Counted from the first letter of the stretch, positions 1 to 8,637 are shown. The stretch is 64,000 nucleotides of DNA from a bacterium (GCA_030530825.1 JAUMUF010000001.1:386757-450756); one strand, 5' to 3'. Program-made: numbers and translations. The notes: generated by a model from the letters alone, not told the origin.

Positions 1-246
1 AGCCAAGGTGTTAGCAACAGTAACACCAATCCTTAGACCGGTGAAACTTCCCGGCCCTGCAAAGGTGCCAATCGCGGTTAGGTCACGCCAAGTAAGATTA
101 TTTTGTGTCAAAAAATTCGATATTTCGGCCAAAATTTGCTCGCTCATCTGCCTTCCAAGCGCAATTTCAGCGCTGTGTTTTTCCGTTTCGCCGTCAAAAA
201 TCCACATTCGTAAAAACTCAGTTGAAGTCTCGATCAAAAAAATCAT
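1..246 (-). CDS. tsaB: TsaB N-terminal part (tRNA t6A modification), cut by window edge
   Basis: The 82 visible residues carry the TsaB signature GPGSFTGLRIG at residues 64-74, after an N-terminal IETS strand typical of the ASKHA fold. TsaB is the non-catalytic partner of TsaD in the cytoplasmic complex that makes threonylcarbamoyladenosine at position 37 of ANN-decoding tRNAs. The ATG at 244-246 overlaps the TGA stop of tsaE (ATGA), so the two are translationally coupled. The C-terminal part lies outside the window. The identification is firm because of the motif and the tsaE neighbour. Confidence 0.9.
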   Translation of the reverse strand, partial: MIFLIETSTEFLRMWIFDGETEKHSAEIALGRQMSEQILAEISNFLTQNNLTWRDLTAIGTFAGPGSFTGLRIGVTVANTLA

Positions 247-668
247 AATTCAACTCCTTCAATTTTTACTTTTCGAAAATCTTCGGGAGTTTTAGAGATT
301 TCGATCTTTATTCGATTTTCTGGTAAAATTTCTGACACACTCTCTGCCCATTCTACTACTGTTATATTGTAAGGGTTTTCAAGTGCATCGGCAATTTCAA
401 GCGAGAGAATACCCGCATCAGCCAAACGATAAAAATCGTAGTGCGAAAGCGTAAAATCACGACCATCATATACTCGCGAAATAGTAAAACTTGGACTAGA
501 AACCGTTTCAGACACGCCAAGACCCAACGCCAAACCTTTAGTGAAGGTAGTTTTTCCAGCGCCTACATCGCCGATCAATTCAATAACCTCGCCGCCTTCA
601 AGACACTTGGCAATCTCCTGGCCAAAGAGTTTCATTTCAGACTCGGATTTTATGATTTTTTCTAGCAT
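243..668 (-). CDS. tsaE: TsaE, P-loop ATPase of the t6A complex
   Basis: A 141-residue P-loop protein with Walker A GDVGAGKTT near residues 33-41, then SPSF and HYDFYRL, which is the usual TsaE order. It is the ATPase that resets the TsaB-TsaD complex. I chose the ATG at 668, not the upstream TTG at 674, because a TAAAAT -10 box (677-682) ends 8 nt before this ATG and only 2 nt before the TTG. The start would then be nearly leaderless. It is followed directly by tsaB. Confidence 0.92.
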   Translation of the reverse strand: MLEKIIKSESEMKLFGQEIAKCLEGGEVIELIGDVGAGKTTFTKGLALGLGVSETVSSPSFTISRVYDGRDFTLSHYDFYRLADAGILSLEIADALENPYNITVVEWAESVSEILPENRIKIEISKTPEDFRKVKIEGVEL

Positions 669-705
669 CTTCAATTATTTTACCAAATTACGCATAAAAT
701 CTCCA

Positions 706-2151
706 CTATTCAGCCGGATTTTCTAGCATAATTTTAGTTTTACGAGTTGATTTTTCTAAAAATAGAACAAACAAAGCCAAAACGACATAAAAAATCAAGG
801 GAACAAAATCGGGCATTTTTATTTCCATTTGAGCACCAGGAATTCCAGCAAAAAAGTCAATTATATCAATCGAAATCTTCAAAATCATCTCAGATACCCA
901 TCCAAAAACCTGCGCCAAAGGTGTAAATACTTGCGCAAAAAATCCCGTTAAAAATACCATTAACATTGCCGGCGGAACCAGCGGTAGGACAAAAAAGTTA
1001 GACAACATAGACACAGTAGAAAATACCCCAAAAGCAGAAACTATAAGTGGTAGTGTCAAGATTTGAGCAGAAAATGTCTCAAAGAATGTCGATATTAGAG
1101 CGGGTAATTTTTCAGGCTCGCGGAATAAGAACTCTTTCAGTTTTGGAGACAAAATCATCACTCCAAAGAATGACGCAAAAGATAATTGCCATCCAAGACC
1201 AAAAATATTTTCTGGACGGATAAACAGCGTCATTGTTGCAACAAAAATCAGTAAAAAGTAGGGATTTGTTCGCTTGCCAAAATACCAAAATATAGCAGAA
1301 AGTATAGCAACAATGCCGGCGCGCACCATACTTGGCGTAAAACCAACCACCAAGACAAACCCACCGACAAGCAAAATCATCAAGAGTAGCGTTAATTTTC
1401 TGGATATATTTTGAAAAATTCGTCGCGAAAAATTAGCCAATACCGTCAAATTATATCCGCTCGCCACTACAATATGAGTTAATGCCGTAATTTTTAGCGC
1501 CGTCTCAAGCGTTTCTGGTAAAGAATTTTTCTGCCCCAAAAGATAGCCGAGTCCTAAATCTACCTCAGGAGAAGAGATGAATTGCTTAATCCCTCCAGCA
1601 AAACTATCCCTGATGTCGCGCACCAAGTCTGTTCGCTTTTCCAACTTGACAAATTGCGCCCTAAATATCACACCTACAGTCCCTCGAGAGCCTTTAGATA
1701 ATTTGCCGCGCAAGAAGACTCTATCACTACGACGCAGTTTTACCTTATTTTTCACGATAGCAAATAACCTACCGCCAGCATCCTTACCCCCAATTTTTTC
1801 TAAATTTACAGATATACGCTGCTCACCCTTCTCTGTAATATCTGGATCTTCGGCTAAAATGCCAGAAATAAAAACTTCTTGTTTTTCGAATTTAGAAACA
1901 AAATCAAAATTATCCCAAAATCCAGACATTCGCCAGAATGAGAATAGTATAGCAGACAAAGATACTATTATTAAGCAATATTTTCTTGAAATAGCAATAA
2001 AACAAATCAACAATACGCTCGCCAGAACGGGCCAAATTTGCCCATTAAGACCCTTAATCTCGAGCAATCCAGACGCTAAAAACCCCAAAAACCCCACAAC
2101 AGAAAACGCAAAAGCGATATAATGCCGATGGATTTTTTGGAATAATCTCAT
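706..2151 (-). CDS. comEC: ComEC-type DNA uptake channel, short form
   Basis: A 481-residue polytopic membrane protein. The first 75 residues hold transmembrane segments, residues about 85-170 match the soluble DUF4131-type domain, and the rest is the Competence domain with LTHIVVASGYN at 224-234, the equivalent of the family hLLAISGLH motif. Full-length ComEC proteins exceed 700 residues and end in a metallo-beta-lactamase-like domain; that domain is absent here. ComEC passes single-stranded DNA across the inner membrane in natural transformation. A TAAAAT box ends 6 nt before the ATG. The pilB gene at 30.6 kb may power the matching pilus. Confidence 0.88.
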   Translation of the reverse strand: MRLFQKIHRHYIAFAFSVVGFLGFLASGLLEIKGLNGQIWPVLASVLLICFIAISRKYCLIIVSLSAILFSFWRMSGFWDNFDFVSKFEKQEVFISGILAEDPDITEKGEQRISVNLEKIGGKDAGGRLFAIVKNKVKLRRSDRVFLRGKLSKGSRGTVGVIFRAQFVKLEKRTDLVRDIRDSFAGGIKQFISSPEVDLGLGYLLGQKNSLPETLETALKITALTHIVVASGYNLTVLANFSRRIFQNISRKLTLLLMILLVGGFVLVVGFTPSMVRAGIVAILSAIFWYFGKRTNPYFLLIFVATMTLFIRPENIFGLGWQLSFASFFGVMILSPKLKEFLFREPEKLPALISTFFETFSAQILTLPLIVSAFGVFSTVSMLSNFFVLPLVPPAMLMVFLTGFFAQVFTPLAQVFGWVSEMILKISIDIIDFFAGIPGAQMEIKMPDFVPLIFYVVLALFVLFLEKSTRKTKIMLENPAE

Positions 2152-2157
2152 ATCTAT

Positions 2158-2186
2158 ATTTTACTTTTTATTTTCATAATTATCAA
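2158..2186 (-). promoter_or_regulatory. Promoter of comEC, leaderless arrangement
   Basis: TTGATA (2181-2186), 17 bp, TAAAAT (2158-2163). The -10 box ends 6 nt before the ATG at 2151, so the start point should fall on or next to the initiation codon. No Shine-Dalgarno sequence is present. Confidence 0.6.
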
Positions 2187-2189
2187 GAT

Positions 2190-2642
2190 TTAGAACTTCT
2201 TCTTAGGGTGGCGGTCAACAGCCTCTTGGCCTTCAAGAAGAGCCTCTTGGCCCTTCTCAGTCAAAGAATAGCCACGAATTTCGAACAAACTTTCTAAATC
2301 TTTTTCCGAAAATTCAACTTCCATTAAATCAAGAAGACCATTTCGCCCCTCCTTTGAAAGACCAGAAATATTTCGATGGTCGCGCAAAGCTCGACGCATA
2401 AAATCAACTGTCGCAAATTCTTCGAGCGAATCATAAACATCATCAACGCCAACAAATCCATCTTCAACCATCCTATTCAGACTCACAGGTGCGTCAATTC
2501 CGTAAGTCTGGCTAAAATATTTTGGAAAATGCGATCTATTATTGAAAGTTCCAAAATTTATACGCCAAAGTAAAATTATCTCACCCGGTAAAAGCCCGCT
2601 TGAAAATTTAATAAGATTTCTTGCTGGAATTTTATTACTCAT
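2190..2642 (-). CDS. Unknown soluble protein with SAP-like C-terminal helix-turn region
   Basis: A 150-residue protein without signal or membrane segment. The C-terminal stretch (about residues 105-150) has the pattern RGYSLTEKGQEAL followed by a basic tail, which resembles the wing that follows SAP-like helical DNA-binding domains in some Firmicutes and phage proteins. That resemblance is weak and gives no function. It has its own promoter and lies between comEC and the terminator of the pentose-phosphate operon. Confidence 0.5.
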   Translation of the reverse strand: MSNKIPARNLIKFSSGLLPGEIILLWRINFGTFNNRSHFPKYFSQTYGIDAPVSLNRMVEDGFVGVDDVYDSLEEFATVDFMRRALRDHRNISGLSKEGRNGLLDLMEVEFSEKDLESLFEIRGYSLTEKGQEALLEGQEAVDRHPKKKF

Positions 2643-2649
2643 ATCCTAA

Positions 2650-2677
2650 ATTATATAATATTTTAATAAAAAATCAA
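2650..2677 (-). promoter_or_regulatory. Promoter of the 150-residue unknown gene, leaderless arrangement
   Basis: TTGATT (2672-2677), 16 bp, TATAAT (2650-2655), which ends 7 nt before the ATG at 2642. It overlaps the terminator of the preceding operon. Confidence 0.55.
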
Positions 2678-2698
2678 CCCTGTATTTTCTCAGGGTTG
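2665..2698 (-). terminator. Rho-independent terminator of the gap-to-LOG operon
   Basis: CAACCCTG (2675-2682) pairs with CAGGGTTG (2691-2698), and on the minus strand the stem is followed by a T-rich tract. It lies 8 nt after the LOG-family stop codon. Confidence 0.85.
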
Positions 2699-2705
2699 AA
2701 AAATT

Positions 2706-3314
2706 TTAACCGTTGCCAGAACGCTTAATCGATAAATGCTCGTCATTGCGAGGCGGATTGAAATCTTTATTCTTCTCATCTAATGCAGCAATGACTTTTT
2801 TCACTAAACGCTCAGGATCCGTATCGTAAATTATCTCCTTGGTGCCAGGACTCTCGATGTTTTCGAGCAAAGTTGGCACATAATCTGCCAAAGCGCGGCT
2901 GCCAAGCAGAACACCACAGACTTTTTTAGACTCAAGCGCTGTAGCAAGTTCATGTAGCGAGCCCATTCGCCCACCAACAGTAATCACCGCATCACTAGAA
3001 AGCACTAAATGTGTATCACGCCCAACATAACTCATACCCGTAAAATTGATATAATCAAAAGGTACAAACGGCAATTTATAGGTGTTTACATGCTGACGAA
3101 AACTCGAAGCAGGCGAAAATCCAACACTTAAGCCAGTACGACCTTTGACACTAACTGCACCGAGTGCAGCAAAATGTGGCAATCCAACCGTCGCACCAGT
3201 AGTCAAAATTTTACCTTGTCGAACAATCTCCGCGCCAAGCCGAAACGCTAAATTTTTAGAAGCAGCCACACTTTCTCCGCTCGCCGCTCCAGAAACACAA
3301 ATTTGATATCTCAT
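2706..3314 (-). CDS. LOG-family / TIGR00725-type Rossmann protein
   Basis: A 202-residue Rossmann-fold protein. It starts with a CVSGAASGES loop and has GGRMGSLHELATAL around residues 113-126, the counterpart of the PGGxGTxxE signature of LOG (cytokinin-activating, formerly lysine decarboxylase-like) proteins. Characterised LOG proteins hydrolyse nucleoside 5-prime-monophosphates and release ribose 5-phosphate. The signature is degenerate (S-L-H-E in place of G-T-x-x-E), so the substrate is open. Its start overlaps the stop of the preceding gene by ATGA. As last gene of an operon with rpiB and rpe, ribose-5-phosphate release would fit, but this is inference. Confidence 0.75.
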   Translation of the reverse strand: MRYQICVSGAASGESVAASKNLAFRLGAEIVRQGKILTTGATVGLPHFAALGAVSVKGRTGLSVGFSPASSFRQHVNTYKLPFVPFDYINFTGMSYVGRDTHLVLSSDAVITVGGRMGSLHELATALESKKVCGVLLGSRALADYVPTLLENIESPGTKEIIYDTDPERLVKKVIAALDEKNKDFNPPRNDEHLSIKRSGNG

Positions 3315-3781
3315 TTTTTCTCCTTAAATAATATTTTATTAACTTTGTCAAATGTAAGGTTTGGAATTTCTTTAGCAAATCTTTCACAAATCTCTTCTTG
3401 AAGCAATTTTTGAAATCCACTTAGACAATCCCTATCGTCGGATAACGACTTCTGTATGTCCTCTTTATTGGCTGAAACGATTCCATCTTTTACCACAACG
3501 GCCGAGCGAGAATATTTTTTCCAAAAATCGTCTTCCTTAGCCAAAACTTTTTCGCCAAGAAACTTATTCTTTAGAGCAGACACGGCCTCGTTTTTTAGTA
3601 CATCCATATCTGAAAATCCTAAAATCCGCACAATTTCTGCCGAGTCCAAGTAAATCTTGCCCAATATTTTTGCCGAAACGCTTCTTCCGCTAGGGACTTT
3701 TTTCTCTAGATTCTCAATTTCGAAAATAAATTTCTTCCGATCAGAGCCACGCAAGCCCAATAGATCAGCCAGATTAAGCAT
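3311..3781 (-). CDS. Unknown soluble protein in the pentose-phosphate operon
   Basis: A 156-residue, charged, mostly helical protein that I do not recognise. No signal peptide, membrane segment or catalytic motif is visible. Its start overlaps the end of the PfkB kinase by 8 nt and its stop overlaps the start of the LOG-family gene by 4 nt, so it is certainly co-expressed and translationally coupled with both. Context suggests a link to sugar phosphate or nucleotide metabolism, with no direct evidence. Confidence 0.7.
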   Translation of the reverse strand: MLNLADLLGLRGSDRKKFIFEIENLEKKVPSGRSVSAKILGKIYLDSAEIVRILGFSDMDVLKNEAVSALKNKFLGEKVLAKEDDFWKKYSRSAVVVKDGIVSANKEDIQKSLSDDRDCLSGFQKLLQEEICERFAKEIPNLTFDKVNKILFKEKK

Positions 3782-4760
3782 AGTAAAAGTCCTTTTCTGC
3801 CATTGGCATAGAGTGAAGAGTTGTTGTTTCGCTCAAAATCCCTTTAATCGATCCAAAATATTGAATCACAGAACTCGCATTAGCACTGCCATAAATCACG
3901 CTCTGAGTCAAATCCGCACCGCGCGACCATTGGGCCAAAAACCCAGCACCAAATGCATCACCAGCCCCAGTTTTATCTCGCACCGGCGCATCTTCATACA
4001 GTCCGGCGCGCAAGATCTTCCGCCGATCAGTGGCCCAAATTCCATTTTCTGCATCTGTTAAAATTAAGATTTTTGCAAATCCTGCGCATCGCGTTAACAA
4101 TTCTTCGGCCGTGTCTCCAATTACTAGGCTCGAAGCCTCGTTTTTGTTAAGTTGAAAAATATCAACCATTTCGGTCAGCGCGCGGACAACTTCTGGTTTT
4201 TCGAATTCTTTTTTACCAGGATTCCAGAAGATTTTGATATTTTTATCTTTAGCCTTTTGAAAAATTTTTTCAGCCAGATCAAGATGACCAGACAGATTGG
4301 AGACATAAATCCAGTCAAATTCTTCTTGAGAAAAATCCAAGTTGTCGCAATTCAACCGACCGGAAGCACCTCGATAGGCAAGCATTGCTCGCTCTTGACC
4401 ATCTAATAAAAATGTGGTGTAATCTGTGTTATAAATTGGCGAAATCGCAACTCTAGAGGTATCAATATGCTCCGAATCAAGCGCCTTCAAGACATTTTGA
4501 CCAGCAAAATCCTGTCCAATAGAGCACATTATCGAGGACTCTATGCCGTTTCGCGCAAAAGCAGTAGCCGTATTAACAGCACTTCCGCCAACTGAAAAAT
4601 ATACACGATTAAGGTCAATCTTGGAGCCCATTTTAAGAGCAGAAGCATCGGTCGACCCATCAATAGAGATTTTTTCACGAACATTAGAATTTCGCAAAAA
4701 AACATCTTGCGTTGCTGATCCAACTGATAAAATCTTAACTGCCCCACCCGATTGAGCCAT
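3774..4760 (-). CDS. PfkB-family sugar/nucleoside kinase
   Basis: A 328-residue ribokinase-superfamily protein. The N-terminal substrate region contains GGSAVNTATAFAR (58-70), and the C-terminal PfkB signature is DKTGAGDAFGAGF (262-274) with the catalytic base Asp268. These enzymes phosphorylate sugars or nucleosides with ATP in the cytoplasm. The exact substrate cannot be read from sequence; ribokinase, fructokinase or adenosine-kinase-like roles are all possible. The start overlaps the rpe stop by one base (TAATG). Neighbours rpe and rpiB favour a pentose or nucleoside substrate. Confidence 0.85.
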   Translation of the reverse strand: MAQSGGAVKILSVGSATQDVFLRNSNVREKISIDGSTDASALKMGSKIDLNRVYFSVGGSAVNTATAFARNGIESSIMCSIGQDFAGQNVLKALDSEHIDTSRVAISPIYNTDYTTFLLDGQERAMLAYRGASGRLNCDNLDFSQEEFDWIYVSNLSGHLDLAEKIFQKAKDKNIKIFWNPGKKEFEKPEVVRALTEMVDIFQLNKNEASSLVIGDTAEELLTRCAGFAKILILTDAENGIWATDRRKILRAGLYEDAPVRDKTGAGDAFGAGFLAQWSRGADLTQSVIYGSANASSVIQYFGSIKGILSETTTLHSMPMAEKDFYYA

Positions 4761-5407
4761 TAAATTGCGCCCTTTCGAGTAATTTCATTAGCCATTGTGT
4801 GATAAACTTGCTCAGGCTCAGCCGCACCTGCGATCGCCGAGCCGACATTAACCACATCAACGCCTCCTTGAGTTAGTGCAAAAACATTAGCAAGATTGGC
4901 GCCGCCGTCCCAACCAATTTCGACATTTTGGTTGATCGCTTTTACGAGACGGATTTTTTCAAGTTGCATCATGCTAGCCTTGCCGCCCATCTGTCCCAAA
5001 TTTCCAGAGAAAATTAACACATGCTCAGCAGCATTAATTGCGTCAGCCACTGTTTCAGGAACAGTTGATCGAAGTAGTGCAACCGCAGGCTTGATCAGAG
5101 TCTCTTTCTTTAACTTTTCAAAAATTGGCACGAGGTCTTCTTCTGTCTCTGAGTGAAAAATCACCATGTTGGGCTTCATTTTTATGACCTGATCGATATA
5201 TTCGCTCGGATTAGAGACCATTAAATGTAGATCCACCTTCCAATGCTCGGGCCACCAAATTTGGCCAAGCCCAACCGTCTGATTTTGCGCAAAAACACCG
5301 TCAGTAATATCAATCTGAACTCGCTCAGCAAAAGGCTGAAGCCGACCAACCTGATAGTTGTAATCATCTAAATCTGTTGCTAAAATTGTTGGACAAATCA
5401 CCGACAT
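4760..5407 (-). CDS. rpe: Ribulose-phosphate 3-epimerase-like TIM barrel
   Basis: A 215-residue TIM barrel. VQIDITDGVF (30-39) supplies the first catalytic Asp, DLHLMVSNP (59-67) the metal-binding His, and WDGGAN the second catalytic Asp. The usual M-V-x-P-G-F-G-G-Q strand is changed to IFSGNLGQMGG, so the family match is real but divergent. Rpe interconverts ribulose 5-phosphate and xylulose 5-phosphate. It sits between rpiB and the PfkB kinase with no or one-base spacing. Another pentulose- or hexulose-phosphate epimerase activity is possible. Confidence 0.83.
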   Translation of the reverse strand: MSVICPTILATDLDDYNYQVGRLQPFAERVQIDITDGVFAQNQTVGLGQIWWPEHWKVDLHLMVSNPSEYIDQVIKMKPNMVIFHSETEEDLVPIFEKLKKETLIKPAVALLRSTVPETVADAINAAEHVLIFSGNLGQMGGKASMMQLEKIRLVKAINQNVEIGWDGGANLANVFALTQGGVDVVNVGSAIAGAAEPEQVYHTMANEITRKGAI

Positions 5408-5863
5408 CTAAACCTCATCAATCTGTTTATTTCTTCTATTAAATCTTGGGGCGTTAGCGTAAGGCGTTTCGAGCCAAGTATCAAGCGTGTCGTGAAGTTC
5501 ATTCTCAGCCGTCTCTTGATCGAAAATCCGCGCAGGAAGACAAAGCACATTACTGTCATTATCATTGCGTGTCCATTTGGCTTCCTCCGCATCCCACACA
5601 ACAGAGGCGCGAATGCCCTTATACCGATTGGCGGCCATTCCCATTCCTTGAGCGCCGCCACATATTAAAATTGCCCGCGGGTCCGCATCTTCGCTTGAAT
5701 AAATTTTCGCCACAGCCTGTTTAGCAAAAACCGGAAAGTCATCGTCTGGATCATAGTCCGATCCGCCGATTTTTTCAACGTCATAGCCTCGCGACTTCAG
5801 ATAATCATAAACCTTATCTTTAAGATAAAATCCCCTGTGATCCGCTCCAAGATAAATCTTCAT
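5408..5863 (-). CDS. rpiB: Ribose-5-phosphate isomerase B
   Basis: A 151-residue RpiB/LacAB protein: GADHRG at the N-terminus, ILICGGAQGMGMAANR with the active-site Cys, and the NDNDSNVLCLPAR loop. It interconverts ribose 5-phosphate and ribulose 5-phosphate in the cytoplasm. I chose the ATG at 5863, not the in-frame TTG at 5869, because AAGGA lies at a suitable distance only from the ATG. It follows gap and is joined to rpe, so the operon can take ribose 5-phosphate to xylulose 5-phosphate. Confidence 0.92.
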   Translation of the reverse strand: MKIYLGADHRGFYLKDKVYDYLKSRGYDVEKIGGSDYDPDDDFPVFAKQAVAKIYSSEDADPRAILICGGAQGMGMAANRYKGIRASVVWDAEEAKWTRNDNDSNVLCLPARIFDQETAENELHDTLDTWLETPYANAPRFNRRNKQIDEV

Positions 5864-5874
5864 TTTCAAATTCC

Positions 5875-6882
5875 TTAAATATTTGCCGCAATGTCAGCAG
5901 TTAATTCAACTAGACGGTTGGAGTAGCCCCACTCATTGTCATACCAAGCTACAACTTTAATCAAATTACCCGCTACGACATTTGTAAGAGCCAAGTCGAT
6001 AATTGTAGAATGTGAATTTCCTTTGAAATCACTCGAAACAAGAGGATCTTCACTTACGGCTAAAATTCCTTGATAGAATGGCATCTTGGAAGCCCTTCTA
6101 AATACTTCGTTAATCTCTTCTTTTGTTACATCTCGCTTCAATACTGCTGTAATATCACTAAGCGAAACAGTCGGAGTTGGAACCCTAACACTCAAACCGT
6201 CAAATTTACCTTCTAAAGCTGGAATAACTTTACCCGTAGCAATCGCCGCCCCAGTAGTTGTAGGGACGATATTCTCGGCGGCGCCTCGCGCTTCCCGAAG
6301 ATCCTTCGAAGGAGCATCAACCAAACGCTGACTTGCAGTGTAAGAATGAATTGTTGTCATCATTGATTTTTCAATACCAAATTCTCGATCAAGAATTGAC
6401 ATTACAGGGGCGACACTGTTGGTTGTACAGCTTGCATTAGAAACAATATCGTCTTCGCGAGTTAGAGTATCCTCATTAACGCCAAGAACAACCATCTTTG
6501 CATTCTCGCCCTTGGATGGAGCAGAAATCACGACTTTTTTGGCGCCAGCAGTGATATGTGCGCGAGCCTTCTCTACTTCAGTAAACAAGCCTGTAGATTC
6601 AACTACAACATCAATCTTCATCTCAGCCCAAGGCAAATTAGCTGGATCTTTTTCAGCTAAAATCCTAATCTCTTTACCATTTACAATTAAAGAGTTATCA
6701 GTCGAAGAAACTTCATGATGATAATTTCCGTAAACAGTATCGTGTTTTAATAAATACGCCAAAGTTTTGGTGTCAGTCAAATCGTTAATCGCCACAACCT
6801 CGACATCGTCTCTTTCGAAAAATAGTTTGAAGGCGTTTCGACCAATTCTACCAAAGCCATTAATTGCAATTTTTTTAGACAT
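5875..6882 (-). CDS. gap: Glyceraldehyde-3-phosphate dehydrogenase
   Basis: A 335-residue classical GAPDH. INGFGRIGRN is the NAD-binding glycine loop, Asp34 after the second strand suggests NAD preference, and SNASCTTN places the catalytic Cys at 152 with His179. It makes 1,3-bisphosphoglycerate in lower glycolysis. It is the first gene of a six-gene operon with its own promoter and a good Shine-Dalgarno sequence (AAGGAG) in a leader of about 30 nt, unlike the leaderless genes nearby. Confidence 0.97.
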   Translation of the reverse strand: MSKKIAINGFGRIGRNAFKLFFERDDVEVVAINDLTDTKTLAYLLKHDTVYGNYHHEVSSTDNSLIVNGKEIRILAEKDPANLPWAEMKIDVVVESTGLFTEVEKARAHITAGAKKVVISAPSKGENAKMVVLGVNEDTLTREDDIVSNASCTTNSVAPVMSILDREFGIEKSMMTTIHSYTASQRLVDAPSKDLREARGAAENIVPTTTGAAIATGKVIPALEGKFDGLSVRVPTPTVSLSDITAVLKRDVTKEEINEVFRRASKMPFYQGILAVSEDPLVSSDFKGNSHSTIIDLALTNVVAGNLIKVVAWYDNEWGYSNRLVELTADIAANI

Positions 6883-6917
6883 TTTGTCTCCTTTTAATTT
6901 CTAAAATTTTCATTCCT

Positions 6918-6946
6918 ATTATATCATAAGCGTTTTGAAAAAGCAA
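6918..6946 (-). promoter_or_regulatory. Promoter of the gap operon
   Basis: TTGCTT (6941-6946), 17 bp, TATAAT (6918-6923) with an extended -10 TGA just before it. The transcript has a leader of about 30 nt containing AAGGAG upstream of gap. The -35 box overlaps the T-tract of the relA terminator. Confidence 0.75.
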
Positions 6947-6970
6947 AAAATCCGCCCATAATTTGAGCGG
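6940..6970 (-). terminator. Terminator of relA
   Basis: CCGCTC (6970-6965) pairs with GGGCGG (6957-6952) with one G-U pair, followed on the minus strand by ATTTTTTGC. Confidence 0.8.
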
Positions 6971-6979
6971 AAAATAGAT

Positions 6980-8563
6980 TTATTTACCAAACTTATCTCG
7001 AAGTCGCTGAGCCTGCGCCGCAGCCGTATTGGAAATTCGCCCCAAAAGCCCCGCGTTTCGAAGTTGCGCACGCAATTTCACCCGCGCGTGTGAAGTTTTC
7101 ACCAGATCAAGCCAATCGACTTTAGGCAAAGAAGTCTTGCGCGTGATGACTTCAACCACATCACCCTCTTCGAGCGGTTTATCGAAAGCGTGGATTTTTT
7201 CATTCACACGGAAGGCGTAAGCGTGCTTACCTACATCGCTATGGACCATATAGGCAAAATCTAAAGGCAACGCTCCCTCTGGCAAATTATAAATATCACC
7301 TTTTGGCGAATAAACAAAAATCCTATCACCAAAAATATCAATCTGAAGTTGCTCTGGGTCAATCTCCTCGCCATCTCGAAGTCTTTGCGCCACATCTTGG
7401 AGTTGAACAATCCATTGGAGCTCATTAGAAAGTCCGCCGTTGCCTTTGGTCTCTGGACGACCAGCCTGCGGAATCCGCTCGCGCGAAGTCGCCCCGCTCA
7501 GATACGCACCGCTCGACTTCTGCTCGTGATAATGAAAACTCGCCGCAAGACCGCGCTCGGCAAATTCGTGCATTTCTTCTGTCCTAATCTGAAATTCCGC
7601 AATCAACTTAGAAGGTGTAATAACAGTAGTATGAAGGCTCTGGTAGCCGTTAGGTTTGGGCATAGAGATATAATCTTTGATCCGCTCAATCATCGGCTTG
7701 TAGATCGAGTGTAAAATCCCCAGCACACGATAGCAATCATCCTTATTTTTGACGATAATTCTTAGAGCCATCAAGTCATAAACGCGATCAATATCACCTT
7801 TAGTCTTTTTTAATTTTTTATGAAGCGAATAAACGCTCTTCACTCGACCAGAAATTTCGAAGTCAATCCCAGCCTTTTTGAGTTCACTCTCAACCTCTTC
7901 TCGAACACGACCAAGTTTGCGAGTCGACTTACCGAGACGCTTGCGGATTTCGTTAGAAAGTCGCTTGTATTCACTTGGATTAAGATAAGAAAAGGCGGTT
8001 TCTTCCATAGTCATACGCACACGACCCATTCCAAGACGGTCGGCAATCCGCGCAAAAACATCCAGCGTTTCACGGGCGATTTTTTTCTGTTTCTCGGGCG
8101 ACATATGTTCAAGCGTTTGGACATTATGAAGGCGATCGGCGAGTTTGATAATGACTACACGAACATCTTGGCCAACCGCAATCAAGAGTTTAGAAAGATT
8201 ATCTTTAGTCTGCGGCAGGTAAGTTTCAAGATTATTCATACCACTGCGGGCTTTACCAACTTTAGTCACACCATCAACAAGAAATGCGATATCTTCACCA
8301 AAAGTCGCCTCAATCTCATCGAGCGGCGTCTCAGTATCTTCAACCACATCATGAAGCACGCCCGCAATAATCGTGTCTGCGTCCATCCCCCATTCAATCA
8401 AAATCCCCGCTACCTTCAACGGATGAGTGATATACGGCTCGCCAGACTTTCTGAGTTGACCCTCGTGCTTCTCACTCGCAAAATCAACCGCCGCTTCAAG
8501 ACGCGCGACTTCTTCTTCTGTATAAAATTTATTCGCCAGTTTAATAAGTTCGCCTTTTTCCAT
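6980..8563 (-). CDS. relA: RelA/SpoT (p)ppGpp synthetase-hydrolase, without ACT domain
   Basis: A 527-residue Rel protein. Residues about 25-180 form the HD hydrolase domain (HD at 71-72, VEDT, and LADRLHN), 235-345 the synthetase domain (YDLMALRI, KPNGYQSLHTTV) and 411-476 the TGS domain. Long Rel proteins are about 700-750 residues and end in zinc-finger/ACT domains; those are missing, so ribosome-linked control may be simplified. Both active sites look intact. TATACT (8570-8575, with TGC before it) ends 6 nt before the ATG at 8563, so the message should be leaderless. Confidence 0.93.
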   Translation of the reverse strand: MEKGELIKLANKFYTEEEVARLEAAVDFASEKHEGQLRKSGEPYITHPLKVAGILIEWGMDADTIIAGVLHDVVEDTETPLDEIEATFGEDIAFLVDGVTKVGKARSGMNNLETYLPQTKDNLSKLLIAVGQDVRVVIIKLADRLHNVQTLEHMSPEKQKKIARETLDVFARIADRLGMGRVRMTMEETAFSYLNPSEYKRLSNEIRKRLGKSTRKLGRVREEVESELKKAGIDFEISGRVKSVYSLHKKLKKTKGDIDRVYDLMALRIIVKNKDDCYRVLGILHSIYKPMIERIKDYISMPKPNGYQSLHTTVITPSKLIAEFQIRTEEMHEFAERGLAASFHYHEQKSSGAYLSGATSRERIPQAGRPETKGNGGLSNELQWIVQLQDVAQRLRDGEEIDPEQLQIDIFGDRIFVYSPKGDIYNLPEGALPLDFAYMVHSDVGKHAYAFRVNEKIHAFDKPLEEGDVVEVITRKTSLPKVDWLDLVKTSHARVKLRAQLRNAGLLGRISNTAAAQAQRLRDKFGK

Positions 8564-8608
8564 TTATAAAGTATAGCAGAATTTCTCCACTTAGTAAAGC
8601 GCTTAGCC

Positions 8609-8637
8609 TTGATTTTTAACTTGAAATTTGCTAAAAT
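8609..8637 (+). promoter_or_regulatory. Promoter of the first cassette gene
   Basis: TTGATT (8609-8614), 17 bp, TAAAAT (8632-8637) with extended TGC. It gives a leader of about 70 nt ending in AAGGAGG. Confidence 0.65.

Noticed and set aside
8-295. Plus-strand frame at the left edge
   Set aside because: It is antisense to tsaB and tsaE, whose motifs are clear; no ribosome site or promoter supports it.
1577-2122. 181-codon plus-strand frame
   Set aside because: Shadow of comEC; composition reflects the hydrophobic codons of the minus-strand gene.
7820-8569. 249-codon plus-strand frame
   Set aside because: Antisense to the N-terminal half of relA, whose HD and synthetase motifs are intact.
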